DNA of 64,000 nucleotides from Sporosarcina sp. ZBG7A (GCF_000813425.1 NZ_JWIB01000010.1:186001-250000), one strand, 5' to 3'; numbered from the stretch's first letter, positions 35,845 to 45,408 are shown. The notes: generated from the letters alone by a model not told the origin. Numbers and translations: made by a program.

Positions 35845-37641
35845 TCAAAGACCAACGCCAGCTTTCAACGTCTCCTCAAAAAACTCAACAATACGGCTAT
35901 TCATCGAAATATGATTTCCTATTTTCTCCGTCTGATGTCCTTCATCCTCAAAAACAACTAGCTCCACGTCTTTTCCCATTCCTAACATTTGCTTAGTCAG
36001 TTGCTCTGCTTCGCTAACTGGGACTCTTGTGTCATTCTTGCCATGAAAGACCAGTAAAGGTGCTTGGATCTTATCCAAATGATTAAGTGGCGCAATTTCT
36101 TCGAAAAAGTCATCATCTTCACCTAGTGTTCCATACTCATATTCCCTGATTTTTCTTCTCCATGCCCCAGTATTTTCTAAGAACGTTTTAAAGTGTGAAA
36201 TCCCTACAATGTCTACCCCTGCTGCCCAAATTTGAGGATAATGCGTCAGCGCAGCAAGTACCATGAAACCACCATAGCTTCGTCCCATAATTCCGATTCG
36301 ATCTCGCTCGATTGATTTCGTTTGAACCAGATCTTCTACTAGACTTGCTAGATCCGCAACAGCATCCATTCGTTTACGCGCATCATCCAATTGCATATAG
36401 TTTCTACCGTATCCTGAACTTCCTCTTACATTAGGCGCTACTACCGCAAATCCTTTGGAAACTAAGTATTGGATAACCGGATTAAAATCAGCCCGAATCT
36501 GGCTCTCGGGACCGCCGTGTACGTAAATAACTGTTGCTTTCGGCTTCTGTTCTCTCGCATAGTAAAAATACGGAACTTTCAAGCCATCAAAAGAGCTGAA
36601 CTTACACACTTCAGGCTGTGTTAATAAATGCTCGATTTCTTCACACTTTCCGAAATATGTTAAACGCTCACCCTTCTTTTCATGTAAATCATAACTCCAA
36701 ATATCACCAGGCATCAATGGGCTCTTAACAGCGAATAGTAGCCGCTGATCACCCATCCATGAAATCGAATCAATGACCCCTTCCGGAATATTTTCCAAGA
36801 TGCTAACCTCATTTGTTCGTAAATCAATCCCCTTAAGAATCGACGTTCCTCCTGAATTCACATTAACAATCAATTTATCATCTGTAGGAGACAGCGAAAT
36901 TTCTTCTAGATCCCACTCCAGATCCATAGACAGTTGCTCTAGTTCACTAGGATTACTCACTTGAAAACGGTAAATAGCTAACTTATCTCCATTCATATCA
37001 GAGAGCACATAACCTGTATTACCATCACCCGAAATGACTAGCGATTGATATCTTGCCTGACTTTCACTTGAACCAATTTTGGTCATCATTTTAGTTTCCA
37101 AATCGACAATCATCAATGATTTAAAGATATTCGTTTCTTGAATGGAAATGACTATTTTATTTTCGTCATCTTTTAGCCAACAAACAGGTGTGCACTTTCC
37201 ATCAAATTGAAAGACGAGTTCTTCTTTCCTTGTCGATAAATCCAATACATAAATATCAAAGTAACCAATATTCCGTCTATTACTGGCGTACATAATCTTA
37301 CGCTCATCGGATTTCCAGCCACCAAAATTATGAAAATGCTCCGGTGAAAGAACAAGAGCTTCATAACTTCCATCTTCCTTCACTAAATAAAACTGCTGCT
37401 TCTCATCCCCTTTATTGTCCATTCCCACAATTGTTTGTTTCCCAGAAGGAGAATGATAGACCGACATGACCCGATCCTCAAACTGACCGAGTAATTGTAC
37501 GTCATCATCAGCACCTGTCCATAGATATGCTTGAGGAGCTCCCGTTTTTTTGCTGATAAAAGTAAATTTATCTGTATCAGGAATTACGGCAGGACTATAA
37601 CCACTTACAACATTTAGATAGACCGATAGTTTGTCTTCCAA
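35845..37641 (-). CDS. S9-family serine peptidase (prolyl oligopeptidase / acylaminoacyl peptidase type)
   Basis: A 598-residue peptidase lacking a signal peptide, so probably cytosolic. An N-terminal beta-propeller of about 330 residues gates an alpha/beta-hydrolase domain. The catalytic triad is Ser455 (GRSYGGF), Asp537 (GKNDTRVP) and His569 (DEGHQ). The oxyanion region HGGPESQ is present. S9 enzymes hydrolyse short peptides, many after proline. Together with the nearby M24 enzymes this gives a capacity for proline-rich peptide breakdown, although this gene has no sigma-54 promoter that I can see. An inverted repeat CAGTTA-N8-TAACTG at 37674-37693 lies in its upstream region. Confidence 0.92.
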   Translation of the reverse strand: MEDKLSVYLNVVSGYSPAVIPDTDKFTFISKKTGAPQAYLWTGADDDVQLLGQFEDRVMSVYHSPSGKQTIVGMDNKGDEKQQFYLVKEDGSYEALVLSPEHFHNFGGWKSDERKIMYASNRRNIGYFDIYVLDLSTRKEELVFQFDGKCTPVCWLKDDENKIVISIQETNIFKSLMIVDLETKMMTKIGSSESQARYQSLVISGDGNTGYVLSDMNGDKLAIYRFQVSNPSELEQLSMDLEWDLEEISLSPTDDKLIVNVNSGGTSILKGIDLRTNEVSILENIPEGVIDSISWMGDQRLLFAVKSPLMPGDIWSYDLHEKKGERLTYFGKCEEIEHLLTQPEVCKFSSFDGLKVPYFYYAREQKPKATVIYVHGGPESQIRADFNPVIQYLVSKGFAVVAPNVRGSSGYGRNYMQLDDARKRMDAVADLASLVEDLVQTKSIERDRIGIMGRSYGGFMVLAALTHYPQIWAAGVDIVGISHFKTFLENTGAWRRKIREYEYGTLGEDDDFFEEIAPLNHLDKIQAPLLVFHGKNDTRVPVSEAEQLTKQMLGMGKDVELVVFEDEGHQTEKIGNHISMNSRIVEFFEETLKAGVGL

Positions 37642-38048
37642 TATTACACCCCTTTTTCGATTTGCCTGTCTGTCAGTTAATAATACCTAACTGGATGGGT
37701 TCTTGCATGTGTAACAAACTGACGAACAAAATACGAAATGTTAAAGTGACAGGATTTGCGTGCACTTAAAATTTTGACTCGCTAAATAGTTGTGCCTTTC
37801 AAAAAAGTACTGAAACTCTTACGCATCTAACTAAAAATGGCTGATTCATGTAAAAAAAATGGACACCAGAAAGGAAGGTGTATAAAAAATTTTAAAAAAC
37901 GGATTTCCCCAAAAGGTAATCCGTCACATATTAACTCTTTATCTAGGTGGGAAAATGATACATACACTTGTAAACTAATGGTGTAGACACAATTTAATAT
38001 GCCATACGAATGAATTACAAATTTTCCTACTCAACTATGAATAGCATG
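37642..38048. other. Intergenic region with terminator, no gene
   Basis: A 407-bp spacer between two minus-strand genes. It contains the terminator at 37899-37924 for the M24 peptidase gene, and the promoter region of the S9 peptidase with the inverted repeat CAGTTA-N8-TAACTG (37674-37693). Nothing else is recognisable. Confidence 0.5.
37899..37924 (-). terminator. Terminator downstream of the first M24 peptidase gene
   Basis: Stem ACGGATT/AATCCGT (extended by CC/GG) is followed on the minus strand by TTTTTTAAAATTTTTT. It lies about 125 bp past the stop codon at 38049. Confidence 0.8.
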
Positions 38049-39113
38049 TTACAAAATAATTAATTCTTTAGGTGAATGAGTGATGATTTCAACGCCGTCT
38101 CTCGTTACGATGACATCATCTTCAATCCGTACACCGCCAAGTCCCGGAATATATATGCCCGGCTCTACTGTCATCACCATATTTACTTCTAATATGTCCT
38201 CACTGACTGTTGACATGAAAATATTTTCATGTAAATCCAAACCAATTCCATGTCCAGATCCATGTCCATAGTTGGCTCCATATCCTCTTTCTTTAATAAA
38301 GTCTCGTGTATAGCCATCTACTTCTTTTCCCGTAATGCCCGCTTTCATACTATCTAGTGCTCTCTGAAGGGATTCATGAACAATTTGATAGACTTCTTTT
38401 AGCTTTTCAGGAGGCTCGCCTACTGCGACTGTTCTTGTCATATCCGATAGATAGCCCTTATAATAGGCGCCAAAATCGAGTGTGATCATGTCCCCCGCTT
38501 CAATAACTTTTTCAGAAGCTACACCATGTGGTAAGGCCGAACGTTGTCCAGAAGCGATAATTATATCGAAAGCTGCCCCTGAAGCTCCATTTTTTCGCAT
38601 ATGGAAATCCAATTCATTTGCAATCTCAATTTCTGTTACACCAGGTTTAATGAAATTTAAGATATGTGTAAATGCATTATCTGAAATCACAGCGGCTTTT
38701 TTAATGAGTTCAATCTCTTTCGTCGTCTTAACCATTCGCAAACCTTCCACCACATTGGCTAATGGCGTTAATTTAGCTGATATTTTGTTTGTCATTTGTT
38801 GATAAACATAATATGAAACGTGATGTTGCTCAAAACCTACAGCCTGGATGGACTCCTCATCAAGTATCTGTTGAATTGTTTCATATAAATACTTTCTTTC
38901 AATTTCGCGAACCTCAAAGTCTTCACTTTGATCCATCGCTTGTTGAGTATATCGGAAATCCACAAGCAAAAAAGCATTCGTTTGTGTTACTACTACTGTA
39001 CCCGCACTACCTGTAAAGTCTGTTAAGTAGCGACGGTTTTGATCGTTCGTTACGATGATTGCATCCAATTGTTGTGCTCGTAAAGTGGTACGTAAATGAT
39101 TTAATTTTGACAT
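38049..39113 (-). CDS. M24 metallopeptidase (Xaa-Pro aminopeptidase/dipeptidase type), sigma-54-driven
   Basis: A 354-residue cytosolic peptidase expected to cleave Xaa-Pro (or Xaa-hydroxyproline) bonds. The N-terminal domain has a creatinase fold (YLTDFTGSAGTVVV). The catalytic pita-bread domain shows all five metal ligands in DFGAYYKGYLSDMTR, GHGSGHGIGLDLHE and VEPGIYIPGLGGVRIEDD. The start MSKLNHLR is used (GGGGAGG 9 nt upstream). A perfect sigma-54 promoter at 39144-39159 would start transcription about 20 nt before it. It is paralogous to the M24 gene at 39870-40946, and an IS1380-type remnant now lies between them. Confidence 0.92.
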   Translation of the reverse strand: MSKLNHLRTTLRAQQLDAIIVTNDQNRRYLTDFTGSAGTVVVTQTNAFLLVDFRYTQQAMDQSEDFEVREIERKYLYETIQQILDEESIQAVGFEQHHVSYYVYQQMTNKISAKLTPLANVVEGLRMVKTTKEIELIKKAAVISDNAFTHILNFIKPGVTEIEIANELDFHMRKNGASGAAFDIIIASGQRSALPHGVASEKVIEAGDMITLDFGAYYKGYLSDMTRTVAVGEPPEKLKEVYQIVHESLQRALDSMKAGITGKEVDGYTRDFIKERGYGANYGHGSGHGIGLDLHENIFMSTVSEDILEVNMVMTVEPGIYIPGLGGVRIEDDVIVTRDGVEIITHSPKELIIL

Positions 39114-39143
39114 AGTTCTATTCCTCCCCTTCTTAAAATACAA

Positions 39144-39159
39144 TGCAACATTTATGCCA
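39144..39159 (-). promoter_or_regulatory. Sigma-54 (-24/-12) promoter for the M24 peptidase
   Basis: The minus strand reads TGGCATAAATGTTGCA. It matches the consensus TGGCAC-N5-TTGCA with the invariant GG and GC ten bases apart. The predicted transcript start is about 20 nt upstream of the ATG at 39113, which leaves room only for the ribosome binding site. Confidence 0.8.
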
Positions 39160-39305
39160 ATAGTTCAAATTCAAATGTTTATTACTTCAAACTTGAGAAA
39201 GAAATATAATTCATGATCTATTCATATCCAAACTACAAATTACGTTTCTTGAAAACTAGCTGTACATATTGGGGTTTTCGATGTGCGCCTTGTTCTTTTA
39301 TGTAA

Positions 39306-39662
39306 TTACAGAAGAAATGTTGAATATAAATAGAAGAAAAGTACGTTTTGAGGAAGACTTCTCTCTTGGTCATGTTCAGTTATGTGCAGTTCTTCCCAGA
39401 GTGCTTTCATTTTGACGTTTGATGTTAAGCGAATGATGTAAAACTCCGATTCTACTTCACGTAAATCGTACAATCCAGGCACCTCAAGGCCACTCTATCT
39501 AAGAATAAGTTGGTATTCTAGTTAAGGCGATGAAACCTTCATCGTGTAACTGCAGGCGCTCAGTGATTTTATCCGCTAAACCGTTTTTTTATTAAACTCA
39601 CGGATTAGCAATTTACCTGAATGGGAAGAAAGGGCACCTTCATCCGTAAAAAATTAACTTGA
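39306..39662 (-). pseudogene. IS1380-family transposase remnant
   Basis: Minus-strand translation gives fragments of a DDE transposase in shifting frames. A start-proximal piece with DEGALSSHSGKLLIREFNKK (near 39644-39585) is followed in another frame by ADKITERLQLHDEGF. After a large internal deletion comes SGLEVPGLYDL, EVESEFYIIRLTSNVKMKAL and a stop at 39306. These pieces match the N-terminal and central parts of IS1380-type transposases from memory of the family. Stops and frameshifts leave no functional product. No terminal inverted repeats were identified. The element seems to have landed between two paralogous M24 genes and decayed. Confidence 0.7.
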
Positions 39663-39786
39663 CGATTGAAATGCAGGGTATTTTGCAATAAAGTAGCCGT
39701 TTGAATAATCCTTTCTATGGTTGTTGTTTAGCCGCAATAACCTTAACCGAATTGGATTCTTTTTTCATATATTTATAGAAAAAGAG

Positions 39787-39828
39787 AATCCCACAAAAAA
39801 GATGATATCTCAGCTTTTCCGTGGGATT
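39787..39828 (-). terminator. Terminator-like hairpin after the second M24 gene
   Basis: Stem AATCCCAC/GTGGGATT has an internally paired A/T-rich segment, and the minus strand continues with CTCTTTTTC. It lies 41 bp beyond the stop codon at 39870. It could alternatively be a leftover end of the neighbouring insertion-sequence remnant. Confidence 0.6.
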
Positions 39829-39869
39829 TTGTATGGGTTGATGAATAACCTAGGTTCCAGTAAAAAGTT

Positions 39870-40946
39870 TTACAGAATAACTAATTCCTTCGTAGACGGT
39901 GACAATACTTCACAGCCTTCTTCTGTGATCAGCAGCATGTCTTCAATACGGGCTCCACCTACTTCGGGTAGATAGATCCCCGGTTCAATCGTAATAACCA
40001 TGCCTGGCAACAGAATTTTTTCAGAGTCCACGGAGAATAGTGGCTTCTCGTGTACTTCAAGTCCGATACCGTGACCCGTACCTGTTCCTGAAAGTTGATT
40101 ATAGCCGGTTTCAATTAAGACATCCCGCATAAATTTGTCGACTTCCCGATCTGTCAATCCTGGTTTAATATTCATTGCACAGTTAGTGAATGATCGAAGA
40201 ACGACTTGCTGTACTTCCAGCATTTTGTCGCTCGGCTGACCAATAGATACAACTCGGGAAATATCGGACCAATAGCCATTGTAGTTTGTCCCGAAATCGA
40301 TTGTAATCATATCACCTTTTTCAATGACTTTGTCACTTGCACGCCCATGTGGAAGGGATGCTCGTTTTCCGGATGCTACAATCGGACTAAAAGTTGAAGT
40401 AACTCCACCTTGATTCTTAATAAAGCTTTCTAATTCCCCGGCGACTTCCAACTCCGTCATACCTGGACGGATGAAGTCTAATACATGCACGAAGGCTCCA
40501 TCTGTAATTTTGGTAGATGTGCGAATGTTTTCGATTTCTTCTTGAGACTTAACCATCCTTAGGTTTTCTACCACGTCATAAGTTGAAATCATTTCACAAT
40601 TGGTTAGTGCATCCAATTTGGAGTAGTTCCCGAAGTTTAGATGCTGTTGTTCAATCCCAAGTCGGTTTATACCCATTCTATTAATTTGCTTTGCTACTTC
40701 ATCGTAAATTTTATGCTTATGGCCTGTGTGCTCTGAATGTAAAACCACGTGTAAACCCGTCTGATTTTTTGCTTGTTCAAAATAGCGATAATCAGTTATG
40801 AGAATAACTTCGTCTTTCGTGATAAGTAAAACTCCGTTACTTCCTGTAAAACCTGTTACATATCTTCGGTTCCAGTCGCCATTAATCATTAACCCATCAA
40901 TCTTTAATTCCTCAAGTTGGTTTTGAAGTTTCGCAATTCTACTCAT
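39870..40946 (-). CDS. M24 metallopeptidase (Xaa-Pro dipeptidase type), second copy
   Basis: A 358-residue paralogue of the M24 gene at 38049-39113. Creatinase-like N-domain (YVTGFTGSNGVLLITKDE) and pita-bread catalytic domain with metal ligands in DFGTNYNGYWSDISR, GTGTGHGIGLEVHE and IEPGIYLPEVGGARIED. The start MSRIAKLQ is chosen because GGAGGGG lies 5 nt upstream. It follows the opp genes and the DUF3899 gene on the same strand with short gaps, so it may belong to the opp transcript. Importing peptides and cleaving Xaa-Pro bonds would then be co-expressed. A separate promoter cannot be excluded. Confidence 0.91.
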   Translation of the reverse strand: MSRIAKLQNQLEELKIDGLMINGDWNRRYVTGFTGSNGVLLITKDEVILITDYRYFEQAKNQTGLHVVLHSEHTGHKHKIYDEVAKQINRMGINRLGIEQQHLNFGNYSKLDALTNCEMISTYDVVENLRMVKSQEEIENIRTSTKITDGAFVHVLDFIRPGMTELEVAGELESFIKNQGGVTSTFSPIVASGKRASLPHGRASDKVIEKGDMITIDFGTNYNGYWSDISRVVSIGQPSDKMLEVQQVVLRSFTNCAMNIKPGLTDREVDKFMRDVLIETGYNQLSGTGTGHGIGLEVHEKPLFSVDSEKILLPGMVITIEPGIYLPEVGGARIEDMLLITEEGCEVLSPSTKELVIL

Positions 40947-40997
40947 TCTTTCCCCTCCATTGTCAGGATAAATACTGTTGTGTTTCATTTTCACTCA

Positions 40998-41354
40998 TTA
41001 CAAGAGATATACTGGAAAAACTGTCGTAACAATGATAATTGAGATTCCAACGAATAGGATAGCTCGTGAAATTGTAGCATTTTCGGCTGTAGATGTTGCA
41101 AACTCATTTTCATCATTCACTTCGGATACGTACTTCTCTACTTTCGAAGAGGTCTTCAAGAACTTTTTAAAGCTATAAAAGAAGAAGTCGAATATTCCTT
41201 TTTCCAGCAATAAAAGTACCCCACCCACCATGAATACCACTAATCCAAGGAGAAAAAAGACATCCCAAAATGCAGTACTTACATCTAGTAATAAGAATGC
41301 CAGCGCTATCAAACAAATAATACTAATAGTAATGACCGATTTTTTTCCCATCAT
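40998..41354 (-). CDS. DUF3899-like small membrane protein
   Basis: A 118-residue protein with three hydrophobic helices (about 7-24, 28-50 and 97-117). A basic aromatic stretch (FDFFFYSFKKFLK) and an acidic loop separate the second and third helices. It resembles DUF3899 proteins of Bacillales, which I recall beside oligopeptide transporter genes. The function is unknown. AAGGA lies 6 nt before the ATG. It lies 23 bp downstream of the fused opp ATPase gene and is probably part of that operon. Confidence 0.7.
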   Translation of the reverse strand: MMGKKSVITISIICLIALAFLLLDVSTAFWDVFFLLGLVVFMVGGVLLLLEKGIFDFFFYSFKKFLKTSSKVEKYVSEVNDENEFATSTAENATISRAILFVGISIIIVTTVFPVYLL

Positions 41355-41377
41355 ATACAGTCCTTATTGAAAAATTA

Positions 41378-43357
41378 TTAAACCAAAAGAGCTGTATCTT
41401 CTGATTTACTTCTATACGAATCGAGCTCGTCTTCAGTACACGCAACCCAGTGCCCATCAGTTATTTCCCTGAGTTTACAATCTTCAGATTCGATGGCCCA
41501 TTCACCTTTAGGTATTCTAATTCTTTTCTTCTCAACTTCAGGGTCCGGAACAGGTATGGCTGACAACAATGATTTAGTGTATGGATGTAACGGATTGTCA
41601 TATAACTCATCACTATCAGCCACTTCAACAAGTTTCCCCTGATACATAACACCAACCCGATCACTAATATACTTCACCATTGATAAATCATGAGCGATAA
41701 ATAAATACGTCAAGTTCTTCTCTTTCTGAAGTTTCTTCAGTAAGTTTGTAATTTGAGCTTGAATTGAAACATCTAGTGCTGAGATTGGCTCATCCGCAAT
41801 GATAAATTTCGGATCTACAGCAAGTGCTCGTGCGATACCTATACGCTGTCTTTGACCTCCACTAAACTCATGTGGGTATCGATTGGCATGTTCTTCAGCA
41901 AGGCCGACTGTTTTTAATAATTCATACACCTTTTCCATTCGATTGGCTTTTGATGTATATAAACCGTGTATATCCATTCCCTCAGCTATAATGTCAGCTA
42001 CCGTCCACCGTGGATTTAGTGAGGAATAGGGGTCTTGAAAAATCATTTGAATATCTTTGTTTAAGTTCAACACATTTTTTTTATGAATATCAACACCTTT
42101 GAAATAGACCTCACCAGATGTCGCATCATATAAACGAACTAAAGTCCTTCCCGTTGTTGACTTTCCACATCCTGACTCTCCCACAAGACCAAATGTCTCT
42201 CCTTCGTATATATCAAAAGAAACACCATCGACAGCTTTAATAACTGAATTTTTACCACCCTTAAAATGCTGCTTCAGTTCTTTAACTTCGAGTAACTTTT
42301 CTTTTCCGATTTCTTTCTTTGCAATCTGATCGCTAGTAGCTATTTTCACTCGTTGCTTTCCTTCTATTTCTTTTGTAACTTTGGATGCTTTTTCATGCAA
42401 TAGCCAAGTCGCGGCAGAATGCGTTTCAGTTACTTTAAACATCGGTGGATCATGTAAAAAATCTATTTTAAGTGCATGTTCGTTTCGTAAAGAAAACGCA
42501 TCACCGGGCGGTGGATATAACAAATTAGGTGGAGATCCTGGAATAGTTTTCAATTCTTCTTGATCAATCGTTAAGTCAGGCATCGCAGCCAATAATCCTT
42601 TTGTATACGGATGTTGTGGATTATAGAAAACCTCGTCCGTCTTCCCGATTTCTACTACTTTCCCTGCATACATAACCGCTACCCGATCAGCTATATTTGC
42701 AACAACACCTAAATCATGCGTAATAAAAATAATAGATGTATCCATTTTCTTTTGGATATCTTTTAACAGTTCAAGAACCTGAGCCTGAACTGTTACATCA
42801 AGAGCTGTTGTCGGTTCGTCCGCTATTAATATGGCAGGGTTGCAGGCTAATGCCATAGCAATGACTACACGCTGTTGCATTCCACCAGAAAATTGATGAG
42901 GATACTGTTTCACGCGGTCCGCAGCATTTGTAATTCCTACTAATTCCAACAAAGAAACTACTTTTTTCTCCGCTTCTTTTTTCGTTATTTTTTGGTGGAC
43001 GAGAATGCCCTCCATAATTTGATTGTTAATCGTCATTGTCGGGTTCAGTGAGGTCATGGGATCTTGAAATATTATTGATATTTCAGATCCTCTGAGTTCT
43101 CTTAATTCTTTGTTCGAAATTTTAGTGATGTCACGATTTTGGTACTTAATTGTCCCTTTGACAACCCGTCCTGAAGGTTTTGGTATTAAACCCATGATAC
43201 TTTTTGACATAACCGACTTTCCTGATCCTGATTCACCAACAATGGCTAACGTTTCACCTTTGTATAAATCGAATGTAACTCCTCTGACAGCACGCACTTC
43301 CCCATCGTACGTGTCAAAAGAGATATGTAAATCATCAACGGATAAGATTCTTTCCAT
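41378..43357 (-). CDS. Fused oligopeptide ABC transporter ATPase (OppD-OppF in one chain)
   Basis: A 659-residue double ATPase. Two complete nucleotide-binding domains are visible. The first (about 1-265) has GESGSGKSV, SGGMQQRVVIAMALA and DEPTTALD. The second (about 315-630) has GESGCGKST, SGGQRQRIGIARALA and DEPISALD. The join falls at about residues 320-330. Fused forms of this kind exist (GsiA-like) but are less common for Opp in Bacillales. The C-terminal extension of the first half lacks the four cysteines seen in DppD, and the second half keeps only two. GAGGTG precedes the start. It lies between oppC and the DUF3899 gene and drives the importer formed with OppB and OppC. Confidence 0.92.
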   Translation of the reverse strand: MERILSVDDLHISFDTYDGEVRAVRGVTFDLYKGETLAIVGESGSGKSVMSKSIMGLIPKPSGRVVKGTIKYQNRDITKISNKELRELRGSEISIIFQDPMTSLNPTMTINNQIMEGILVHQKITKKEAEKKVVSLLELVGITNAADRVKQYPHQFSGGMQQRVVIAMALACNPAILIADEPTTALDVTVQAQVLELLKDIQKKMDTSIIFITHDLGVVANIADRVAVMYAGKVVEIGKTDEVFYNPQHPYTKGLLAAMPDLTIDQEELKTIPGSPPNLLYPPPGDAFSLRNEHALKIDFLHDPPMFKVTETHSAATWLLHEKASKVTKEIEGKQRVKIATSDQIAKKEIGKEKLLEVKELKQHFKGGKNSVIKAVDGVSFDIYEGETFGLVGESGCGKSTTGRTLVRLYDATSGEVYFKGVDIHKKNVLNLNKDIQMIFQDPYSSLNPRWTVADIIAEGMDIHGLYTSKANRMEKVYELLKTVGLAEEHANRYPHEFSGGQRQRIGIARALAVDPKFIIADEPISALDVSIQAQITNLLKKLQKEKNLTYLFIAHDLSMVKYISDRVGVMYQGKLVEVADSDELYDNPLHPYTKSLLSAIPVPDPEVEKKRIRIPKGEWAIESEDCKLREITDGHWVACTEDELDSYRSKSEDTALLV

Positions 43358-43369
43358 CTTTATTCACCT

Positions 43370-44386
43370 CTATTTCTTCATTTTCGGATCAAACGAATCC
43401 CGAAGACCATCACCAAGCAAGTTGAAACTGATCATAATTAAACTGATAATGACAGAAGAAAACATGAGCATATGGGGATATATCTTCAACATTTTAAAAC
43501 CATCATTTACAATCATTCCAAGTGAAGCGATTGGTGGTTGAAGTCCCAACCCGATAAAACTTAGAAAAGCTTCAGTGAAAATCGCAGACGGAATTGTAAA
43601 CATTGTTGTAATAATAATTGGTCCCAATGAGTTAGGTATAAGATGGCCCCAAATGAGGTTTTTATCTTTAGCACCCAATGTTCGTGAAGCTAAAACGAAT
43701 TCCTGGCCCTTCAATTTCAAGACCTGACCTCGTACGATTCTAGCCATACTTACCCACCCTGTAATTACCATTGCCAAAGTGATTGAAAGAATTCCCGGCT
43801 TTAATATCAAAATCAAGAGGATGACGACAATTAGGTTTGGAATCCCCATCAGCACTTCGATAATCCGCTGCATTACATTGTCAATACGACCTCCATAATA
43901 TGCAGAAATACTACCGTAAGCTACACCAATCACCAAATCTAATGTAGCCGCTAAAAACGCGATGTATAGTGAAATTCTTGTACCTTGCCATATCCGAGTC
44001 CATAAATCTCTTCCTAGATCATCCGTACCGAACCAATAGTATTCAGTCACTTCTTTTGCAGCGTATTGATCGGTCCCGCGGATATCAACACCACTTAATC
44101 CTAGTAAAGGTAAATTCTCCAATACAGGTACCTTCGGCGGTAAATTCGTTCTCGTTAGGTCTTGTTCATCAAAGCCGTGTGAATTCATATACGGTCCGAA
44201 AGCCGCAAGAAACATAATCAAAACAATGAGGATCAATCCCGTAAATGCGCCTTTATTCTTTCTTAAACGAATCCAAGAATCTTTCAAAAAAGTGGATGAT
44301 GGGCGATTCATAATTTTCTTCTCTTCGAACTCTTTCCCTGACTCTTCAAATAGGTCATCTGTTAATTCAAATTCATTTACCTTCAC
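43370..44386 (-). CDS. oppC: Oligopeptide ABC transporter permease, OppC-like
   Basis: A 338-residue permease with a long cytosolic N-terminus, then about six helices and the EAA loop SRTLGAKDKNLIWGHLIPN. Compared with DppC it has a larger external loop after helix 1 (about 60-115), typical of OppC. The start is a GTG codon preceded by AGGAGGTG at 6 nt; an upstream GTG overlaps this ribosome binding site. It overlaps the end of oppB by 14 bp, indicating coupled translation. Confidence 0.93.
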   Translation of the reverse strand: MKVNEFELTDDLFEESGKEFEEKKIMNRPSSTFLKDSWIRLRKNKGAFTGLILIVLIMFLAAFGPYMNSHGFDEQDLTRTNLPPKVPVLENLPLLGLSGVDIRGTDQYAAKEVTEYYWFGTDDLGRDLWTRIWQGTRISLYIAFLAATLDLVIGVAYGSISAYYGGRIDNVMQRIIEVLMGIPNLIVVILLILILKPGILSITLAMVITGWVSMARIVRGQVLKLKGQEFVLASRTLGAKDKNLIWGHLIPNSLGPIIITTMFTIPSAIFTEAFLSFIGLGLQPPIASLGMIVNDGFKMLKIYPHMLMFSSVIISLIMISFNLLGDGLRDSFDPKMKK

Positions 44387-45311
44387 GACGCCCACCTCCT
44401 GAAAGACGAATTCTCGGATCTACCACGCCATACAAAAGATCCACAATTAATATGACGATGATAAATAACAAGCTATAAAATAATGTCACGCCCATAATAA
44501 CCGGATAATCATTTGTTAAAATCGATTTGACGAATTGTTCCCCTAGGCCAGGCACACTAAATATCTTTTCAACTACTAATGTTCCAGTCATTAATGATAC
44601 GGTTAAAGGCCCTAAAATCGTTATTATCGGGATCATCGCATTACGTAAACCATGTTTCAGAATTACCGTATATTCCTTAATTCCTTTTGCTCTTGCAGTT
44701 GTAATGTATTCATTGCCCAGCACATCCAGCATTTCTGTTCTCATAAATCGAGCCATAGTAGCAACTACAAATGCTGCAAGCGCAATCGTTGGAAGGATCG
44801 AGTATTCAAAACCTTCCCAGAACGCAACTGGTAACCATCCGAGTCTTACACCTACCCAGTATTGGAGAAGACCTGCCAATACAAAGTTCGGTATCGATAA
44901 TCCAAGGACAGCTACAACCATGGCTCCATAATCAATGAATGTGTTGTGCCTTAAAGCAGCTATAATTCCTAAGAAAAGACCTATAATCATCCCTGCTATT
45001 AAGGATTGTGCACCTAATATTGCCGAGACACCTATTCGCTCACCAATAATACTACTGACAGATCTACCATCAAATTGAAAAGACACTCCAAAATCGCCTT
45101 TCGTAATATTCCCGAGGTATTTAAAATATTGAACAGACAATGGTTCATTTAATCCGTATCGTTCATTTAATACCTCTTTTTGAGTTGATGATAATCGTTC
45201 GTCATTAAAGGGAGATCCTGGTAGCGTCTGCATTAAGAAAAATGTAAACGTCGCAATGATTAGAAAGGTGAACAACATATACCCAACTCTGCTAGCAATA
45301 TATTTTTTCAT
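44373..45311 (-). CDS. oppB: Oligopeptide ABC transporter permease, OppB-like
   Basis: A 312-residue permease. It begins MKKYIASRVGYMLFTFLIIATFTFFL, the usual first helix of OppB/DppB, followed by the PGSPFNDER segment, further helices and the EAA loop ITTARAKGIKEYTVILKHGLRN. The start is ATG 45311, with AGGTGGTG 6 nt upstream; in-frame GTG codons overlap the ribosome binding site. It lies 97 bp downstream of oppA. Confidence 0.93.
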   Translation of the reverse strand: MKKYIASRVGYMLFTFLIIATFTFFLMQTLPGSPFNDERLSSTQKEVLNERYGLNEPLSVQYFKYLGNITKGDFGVSFQFDGRSVSSIIGERIGVSAILGAQSLIAGMIIGLFLGIIAALRHNTFIDYGAMVVAVLGLSIPNFVLAGLLQYWVGVRLGWLPVAFWEGFEYSILPTIALAAFVVATMARFMRTEMLDVLGNEYITTARAKGIKEYTVILKHGLRNAMIPIITILGPLTVSLMTGTLVVEKIFSVPGLGEQFVKSILTNDYPVIMGVTLFYSLLFIIVILIVDLLYGVVDPRIRLSGGGRREGK

Positions 45312-45408
45312 ACAAGTCACCACCTATAACGTTATGAACTAACCTGCCGTATCTCTTCAAATCAACCTTCTTCTATGAAGAGATACGAATGCAGATTGTA
45401 TAAAACAA

